From contig DYQY01000010.1 in the NCBI GenBank assembly GCA_020719045.1, positions 1 to 56,561 on the forward strand: a DNA stretch of 56,561 nucleotides, given 5' to 3'. A program made the translations under genes and the position numbers. Positions within the stretch are counted from its first letter, which is position 1; each line of letters begins with the position of its first letter. The notes under the pieces are model-generated. The model searched no databases. It saw only the letters and a list, made by a program, of their open reading frames with translations, and was not told the DNA's origin. Below are positions 52,534 to 56,561 of the stretch, piece by piece. The DNA is from Candidatus Termititenax sp. (GTDB lineage: Bacteria; Margulisbacteria; Riflemargulisbacteria; GWF2-35-9; DYQY01).

Positions 52534-52733
52534 ATAACTAATATTTTTTTGCCATTAACTTCGACTGTATCAGTTGGTCTTATCTTATTCTTCTTCCTAG
52601 TTTCGATAGCACCATTTACTTTTACTAAGCCTTGCCCAATTGCAAACTTTGCCTCGCCACCAGACATAAACATTCCTGTAACTTTTAGAAGTTGATGTAA
52701 TTCTATATACTCTGTTTCTAACTCATAGTTCAT
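52530..52733 (-). CDS. S4-domain RNA-binding protein (YbcJ/YaaA/RqcP-like)
   Basis: 67 residues forming one S4 fold: YIELHQLLKVTGMFMSGGEA, AIGQGLVKVNGAIETRKKNK and IRPTDTVEVNGK. Such single-domain proteins bind rRNA or tRNA-containing ribosomal complexes; YbcJ and YaaA homologues are the nearest, RqcP the alternative. A TATATT box ends 6 bp before the ATG. It diverges from the radical SAM fusion gene; the two promoters share about 40 bp. Confidence 0.85.
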   Translation of the reverse strand: MNYELETEYIELHQLLKVTGMFMSGGEAKFAIGQGLVKVNGAIETRKKNKIRPTDTVEVNGKKILVI

Positions 52734-52739
52734 GCATAA

Positions 52740-52745
52740 AATATA
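52740..52745 (-). promoter_or_regulatory. -10 box of the S4 gene, leaderless arrangement
   Basis: TATATT on the minus strand, 6 bp before the ATG at 52733. The opposing TATAAT at 52768-52773 serves the divergent radical SAM gene. Confidence 0.5.
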
Positions 52746-52811
52746 TCACATGTTTGCACTATTTGCTTATAATACTTGAAAAACATTTATCTTCTGTTAG
52801 TCTATTCTAAA

Positions 52812-54539
52812 ATGGACAAAAGAATTAACTTTTTCAAAGACTACTTAATAGAAAAATATGGTGAAGCACTGTATCGCATTCCAATCGACTTAAATGCAAG
52901 TTGCCCTAACCGTGACGAGTCTGGCAAGGGTGGGTGCAGTTTTTGCAGTGAGCATGGCGCGCGTGCTATGCAAACAATGAACTCAACAACTACTCAAGAA
53001 CAGATCACAGATGCTATTAAATTCGCAAAGAAAAGATATGGCGCAAAAAACTTTATGCTTTACGTTCAAGCCTTCACTGCTAGTTTCCAGCCTGAGAGTA
53101 TTTTAATATATAACAAACTGCTTTTAGACAATTTTAAAGCCGTTAGCTTTGGAACTAGACCAGACTGTTTAGGCAAAGAAGCATACTCGTATCTCAAGCA
53201 ACTTAGTGAAAAGATTGATGTGTGGGTTGAACTAGGAGTTCAGACTGTCCATGATAAAACGCTTAAACTTATTAACCGAGGACATAACTATAGATGTAGC
53301 AAAACTGCCATAAAGAAACTTAATAACATTGGCGTTAATGTAGCAGCTCATGTAATCTTAGGATTACCTGGTGAGTCAAATTCTGACATGATTAAAACAG
53401 CAAAGAAACTATCTAAGCTTCCTATAAAAGCTATAAAGATTCATAATTTACACGTATTAAAGAACACCAAAATGGGTGATGAGTTTCTTATAAAACCATT
53501 CCCTACCCTCAATGAATATGAATATACTGATATCTTAGTAGAATTCATTAGACATATTCGACCTGACATTAAAATAATCAGAATGACTACAGAATCACTA
53601 GCTGAAACAGTTATCGCTCCAACCTGGAAAATGAATAAAAGTCATTTTCGTGAATACATTATCAGAAAAATGGCTTTTGAAGATGCCTATCAAGGCGACA
53701 AACATACTAAAAGAACTCACAATGAATTACTGCCAGAAAAAAGCACCCTCGATGGTTCACTCACTATTTGGAGTGATGACTTCAAGGAACACTACCATGA
53801 TAAAGCTGGCGCGCTATTAGAAGCAAAGAAGAAATTTCTTGAGCAGGCCAATATCGACAAACTTCCTAAAGTAAAACTACTAGATATCTGTTTTGGTATG
53901 GGATATAACAGTCTCGTAACAATTGACTATGCGCTTGAAAACAATATTAACATCGATATCACTGCACTTGAGATAGATAAAAGAGTTGTTAAAACTGCCT
54001 CAGAATTACTAACTTATAATACTCATTTAAACTGGCAAAATTGCCTAAAAAGTATAGCTAAAAATGGCAATTACTTAAAAAGAAATGTAAAATTATCAGT
54101 GTTATGGGGAGATGCTAGACATCAGATATCAAAATTACCTGATAACTTCTTTGATGTTATCTACTTAGATGCATTTTCCTCCCAAAGAAACAGTGAGCTA
54201 TGGACCTTGGATTTCTTCCAAAAAATAAAAAAAGTCATAAAAAGTGACGGAGTACTACTTACTTATTCTTCTGCCATCCCAGTAAGACATGCCCTAGTTA
54301 CAGCAGGATTTTATGTTGGAGAAACTCCAGCTGTACAGAGGGAAAGAGGAAATACGATTGCATCATTAGATAAATCCAAAATATTATCCCCCTTACCAGA
54401 ATCAGATTTAGAACAATTTAAAACCACCAGAGGCATTGTTTATCGTGATCCTTTCAATGTTTGGCCAAACAAAGAAATCCTAAGACAAAGAGAATTTGCT
54501 ATTAAGGAGCAAAAAATAAAAAAGTTTGATATACTTTAA
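52812..54539 (+). CDS. Radical SAM (MnmL/YhcC type) fused to MnmD-type tRNA methyltransferase
   Basis: 575 residues. N-terminal half (1-290) is a TIGR01212 radical SAM protein with Cys31, Cys42, Cys45 (CPNRDESGKGGCSFC), FGTRPDCL and LGLPGES. After a linker comes a class I methyltransferase of the MnmC N-terminal (DUF752/MnmD) type: LLDICFGMGYNS (357-368), ALEID, and YLDAFSSQRNSELWT with TYSSAIPVRHALVTAGF. B. subtilis MnmL (YtqA) is the radical SAM enzyme of mnm5s2U34 synthesis, working with a separate methyltransferase (known). This chain would convert the wobble uridine to its methylaminomethyl form alone (inference). The ATG at 52812 is preferred over a TTG at 52776 that falls near the -10 box. 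Confidence 0.88.
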   Translation: MDKRINFFKDYLIEKYGEALYRIPIDLNASCPNRDESGKGGCSFCSEHGARAMQTMNSTTTQEQITDAIKFAKKRYGAKNFMLYVQAFTASFQPESILIYNKLLLDNFKAVSFGTRPDCLGKEAYSYLKQLSEKIDVWVELGVQTVHDKTLKLINRGHNYRCSKTAIKKLNNIGVNVAAHVILGLPGESNSDMIKTAKKLSKLPIKAIKIHNLHVLKNTKMGDEFLIKPFPTLNEYEYTDILVEFIRHIRPDIKIIRMTTESLAETVIAPTWKMNKSHFREYIIRKMAFEDAYQGDKHTKRTHNELLPEKSTLDGSLTIWSDDFKEHYHDKAGALLEAKKKFLEQANIDKLPKVKLLDICFGMGYNSLVTIDYALENNINIDITALEIDKRVVKTASELLTYNTHLNWQNCLKSIAKNGNYLKRNVKLSVLWGDARHQISKLPDNFFDVIYLDAFSSQRNSELWTLDFFQKIKKVIKSDGVLLTYSSAIPVRHALVTAGFYVGETPAVQRERGNTIASLDKSKILSPLPESDLEQFKTTRGIVYRDPFNVWPNKEILRQREFAIKEQKIKKFDIL

Positions 54540-54564
54540 ATTACAACAATTTAGGGAGGCTTAT

Positions 54565-54744
54565 ATGTTAGGAATAAAAGACCCGGTAATTTATCTTGCT
54601 TATATTTTGACAATGCTCAGTGCTGTTGCTTGTGTTATCTATGGAATAATTAACTGGAACAAAGGTACTGAAACAGAAACAAATGATATTGCCGAAGAAC
54701 AAGCTTGGGAAAAAAAAGATAAAAAAATAACTAAATCATTGTAG
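54565..54744 (+). CDS. Symporter small accessory protein
   Basis: 59 residues, one transmembrane helix (DPVIYLAYILTMLSAVACVI then YGIINW) and a charged cytosolic tail ending in KKDKKITKSL. This is the layout of the small partners found just before sodium:solute symporters. GGGAGG lies 6 bp before the ATG at 54565; the frame extends further upstream into the preceding gene but without a ribosome site. The symporter follows after 13 bp. It probably stabilises or regulates the transporter. Confidence 0.85.
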   Translation: MLGIKDPVIYLAYILTMLSAVACVIYGIINWNKGTETETNDIAEEQAWEKKDKKITKSL

Positions 54745-54757
54745 GGAGAAATAAAAC

Positions 54758-56335
54758 ATGAATATACCTTTATTAAGTACTGTAATAATAATTTATCTAC
54801 TTCTCATAGGATATCTAGGGTTCCTAGGATATACGAAAACTAAAAATGAAAAAGATTATCTTGTTGCTGGCAGATCAATCCACCCATTTATTATGGCGTT
54901 ATCTTATGGTGCAACCTTCATTAGCACCTCAGCCATTGTTGGTTTCGGTGGTGTGGCAGGTCTATTTGGAATGGGATTACTCTGGCTTACCTTTTTAAAC
55001 ATCATAATTGGTATTTTTATAGCATTCATTTTCTTTGGCAAAAAAACCAGAAAAATGGGACACAATCTAGATGCGCACACCTTTCCAGAGTTTCTCGGAA
55101 AGAGATTTGCTTCTGATTTTATTCAAAAATTAGGTGGACTTATTATCTTCCTAAGTATGCCTTTATACGCTGCGGTAGTACTTGTAGGAGGAGCTAGATT
55201 TATTGAACAAACACTATCAGTTAACTTTGAAGTTTCACTTCTTGTTTTTTCTCTTATCATAGCTTTCTATGTAGTTGCAGGAGGGCTAAAAGGTGTAATG
55301 TACACTGATGCACTACAAGGTGTAATTATGTTCTTTGGAATGATTATTCTTCTTGTTATGACATATGCACAATTAGGTGGTGTTACTGTAGCCAATGAAG
55401 CACTTACAAATATGGCACATTTAGTACCTGAGAAGCTCCAAGCAATGGGTCACGTAGGTTGGACTGCTATGCCGACCTTTAACTCACCTTGGTGGTGGAC
55501 ACTAATATCTTCGATTGTTATGGGTGTTGGTATTGGAGTTTTAGCCCAACCACAACTTGTTATCAGATTCATGACAGTAAAAAGTAATAGAGAACTTAAT
55601 CGAGCTGTCTTAATTGGCGGTGTTTTTATACTTGCCATGACTGGTATTGCCTTTATTGTTGGGGCTCTTTCCAATGTATACTTCTTTCAACGAGATGGAG
55701 TTATAGCCATTGCTGCTGCAAAAGGAAATGCAGATTTAATAATACCAAATTTTATCAATGCTGCCTTGCCATCATGGTTTGTTTACTTATTCATGCTTAC
55801 TTTATTATCAGCAGCTATGTCAACATTAAGCTCGCAATTCCATGCCATGGGAACGTCTGTTGGTAGAGACTTTTTTAGTAAAATTTTCCCTAAAACAAAT
55901 TCTGTTCTTGTAACAAAACTAGGCATTATTTTTGCAATAGTAATTAGCGTAATTATTGGATACAGTCTACCAGAAGGAGTTGTTGCAAGAGGAACGGCTA
56001 TCTTCTTCGGCATATGTGCTGCTACGTTTCTTCCTACATATTTTGCATCTCTATACTGGAAAAGAGCTACTAAAACAGCTGCTATTTCAAGTATTTGGGT
56101 TGGATTTATAAGTAGTGTTTTTTGTCTGCTATTTTTACATAAAGCAGAGGCTTCTGTTATAGGATTATCTAAGCTTTTATTTGGTAAAGATTTTCTTGTT
56201 GAAACTATGCCGTGGCCTGTTGTAGACCCTATGTTTATTGCATTACCTGCTTCTGTTATTGTTTTAGTTGTTGTAAGTTTACTAACAAAGCATCCAGACA
56301 AAAAACATATTGATAAATGTTTTAAAGGAATGTAA
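54758..56335 (+). CDS. Sodium:solute symporter (SSS family)
   Basis: 525 residues with about 13 transmembrane helices, the LeuT-like fold of PutP/PanF-type carriers. Signature pieces are DYLVAGRSIHPF, ISTSAIVGFGGVAGLFG, GGLKGVMYTDALQGVIMF and LLSAAMSTLSSQFHAMGTSV, with the Na2-site Ser/Thr in the last. Substrate cannot be read; amino acids, acetate/propionate or pantothenate are candidates. GGGAG precedes the ATG. A perfect 17 bp terminator hairpin follows. Sodium coupling matches a possible Na+ role for the membrane pyrophosphatase. Confidence 0.92.
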   Translation: MNIPLLSTVIIIYLLLIGYLGFLGYTKTKNEKDYLVAGRSIHPFIMALSYGATFISTSAIVGFGGVAGLFGMGLLWLTFLNIIIGIFIAFIFFGKKTRKMGHNLDAHTFPEFLGKRFASDFIQKLGGLIIFLSMPLYAAVVLVGGARFIEQTLSVNFEVSLLVFSLIIAFYVVAGGLKGVMYTDALQGVIMFFGMIILLVMTYAQLGGVTVANEALTNMAHLVPEKLQAMGHVGWTAMPTFNSPWWWTLISSIVMGVGIGVLAQPQLVIRFMTVKSNRELNRAVLIGGVFILAMTGIAFIVGALSNVYFFQRDGVIAIAAAKGNADLIIPNFINAALPSWFVYLFMLTLLSAAMSTLSSQFHAMGTSVGRDFFSKIFPKTNSVLVTKLGIIFAIVISVIIGYSLPEGVVARGTAIFFGICAATFLPTYFASLYWKRATKTAAISSIWVGFISSVFCLLFLHKAEASVIGLSKLLFGKDFLVETMPWPVVDPMFIALPASVIVLVVVSLLTKHPDKKHIDKCFKGM

Positions 56336-56340
56336 TAACT

Positions 56341-56379
56341 AATATTTAAGAGGTGACCAGTAGTCACCTCTTAAATATT
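56341..56379. terminator. Strong terminator after the symporter
   Basis: AATATTTAAGAGGTGAC paired with GTCACCTCTTAAATATT across a 5-nt loop, 17 bp perfect. A/T-rich flanks on both sides let it serve the symporter and the convergent ferredoxin gene. Confidence 0.85.
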
Positions 56380-56383
56380 AAAC

Positions 56384-56491
56384 CTATTCTTCGTTTATAA
56401 TAGCTTCTGTTGGACAATAATTCACACATTTATCACACTTAATACATTTATCCTTGTCAACAACTGGAACTCTAAATCCAGTCTGCTCGTC
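56384..56491 (-). pseudogene. C-terminal fragment of a 4Fe-4S ferredoxin-type protein
   Basis: On the minus strand the frame reads FRVPVVDKDKCIKCDKCVNY then CPTEAIINEE-stop, with a complete CxxCxxCxxxCP cluster motif as in ferredoxins and 2-oxoacid:ferredoxin oxidoreductase delta subunits. Upstream it meets a stop (56492-56494) and has no start codon, so the N-terminal part is in another frame or lost. A palindromic stretch (56485-56536) lies at the break, and a different frame is open to the window edge. Either a frameshift, an inserted palindromic element or an assembly error has split the gene. Confidence 0.65.
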
Positions 56492-56536
56492 TTAGCCCTT
56501 TTTCGGAAGCTGAAAGTTGAGTAAGAACTTCCGAGC
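56485..56536. repeat. Palindromic stretch at the ferredoxin break
   Basis: GCTCG (56485-56489) and CGAGC (56532-56536), and CGGAAG (56504-56509) and CTTCCG (56528-56533), form two alternative hairpins. It lies where the ferredoxin frame is interrupted and could be an inserted short palindromic repeat. Confidence 0.4.
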
Positions 56537-56561
56537 AATTATCCTCCTCTTTCTCAATCAT

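Noticed and set aside
52776-52811. Upstream TTG start for the radical SAM fusion
   Set aside because: It lies 2 bp after TATAAT, inside the promoter, and the family sequence begins at MDKRINFFKDYL.
55783-56367. 194-codon frame opposite the symporter
   Set aside because: Antisense to conserved symporter motifs and crosses the terminator hairpin.
1-56561. CRISPR array
   Set aside because: No regularly spaced direct repeats with unique spacers, and no cas genes. The only repeats are hairpin elements and a short tandem pair.

Overview
This window is AT-rich bacterial chromosome, densely packed, with many start/stop overlaps of 4 to 35 bases. The cell is probably diderm: there is a PorV-type outer-membrane protein, a beta-barrel-like protein ending in Phe, a lipobox lipoprotein, and a subtilisin with a type IX-like C-terminal domain. 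A membrane pyrophosphatase with the K+-dependent signature, a sodium:solute symporter with its small partner, and a ferredoxin fragment suggest an anaerobic, ion-economical lifestyle. No rRNA or other reliable taxonomic marker is present. My best guess is an uncultivated lineage of the Margulisbacteria/Elusimicrobia kind, but this is inference and weak.

Layout. 1-8.2 kb: palindrome-rich spacer, glf, hppA, then a leftward block (M24 peptidase, aroK, rph, a coiled-coil protein, coaD, rsmD, cyclophilin). 8.5-9.6 kb: a dispersed repeat and an outer-membrane-type gene whose signal peptide is broken by a frameshift. 9.7-12 kb: coaC-coaB-ruvC-ruvA. 12-15.7 kb: yqeG, priA, omega with a long acidic tail, gmk. 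15.8-25.2 kb: mreB, then a leftward run of porV-like, subtilase, uvrB, coaE, LOG, hisA, hisH, ROK kinase. 25.3-29.8 kb: mtnN, a second full repeat, a GH5-like membrane-anchored glycosidase, purC, metF.

29.9-46.2 kb is the accessory heart of the window. A receiver domain without its phospho-acceptor Asp is co-transcribed with a membrane-anchored FliG-like protein and a cytoplasmic (alpha/alpha)6 glycosidase. Opposite lie three unfamiliar genes (212, 588 and 1195 aa); the 588 aa product carries a transglutaminase-like Cys-His-Asp triad and calcium-roll-like repeats. After thiE-cysS-ispF comes an operon of a TPR protein, a FlgO/CsgG-like lipoprotein and a single-chain protein that joins a secreted FliF-like region, a transmembrane helix, a FliG middle/C region and a C-terminal FliM-like EID motif. 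No flagellar export, stator, filament or FliM/FliN ring genes are seen here. I propose that these genes build a non-flagellar, flagellar-basal-body-derived envelope complex. The parts are seen in the sequence; the system is inference.

46.3-56.5 kb: a 23-residue COX24/AURKAIP1-type ribosomal mini-protein, tRNA-Lys(TTT), tRNA-Asp(GTC), an AAA/DUF4143 ATPase with a palindromic promoter, hemolysin III, typA, an ABC-2 exporter pair, an S4 protein, a radical-SAM (MnmL/YhcC type) to MnmD-type methyltransferase fusion likely to act at tRNA wobble uridine, a symporter pair, and a broken ferredoxin gene at the edge.

Two genome-wide habits show up. First, three copies of a roughly 125-136 bp hairpin element with short terminal inverted repeats sit at gene ends, and in three genes the element supplies the last codons and the stop. 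Second, at least seven genes have a -10 box ending 6-7 bases before the start codon, the arrangement expected for leaderless mRNA.
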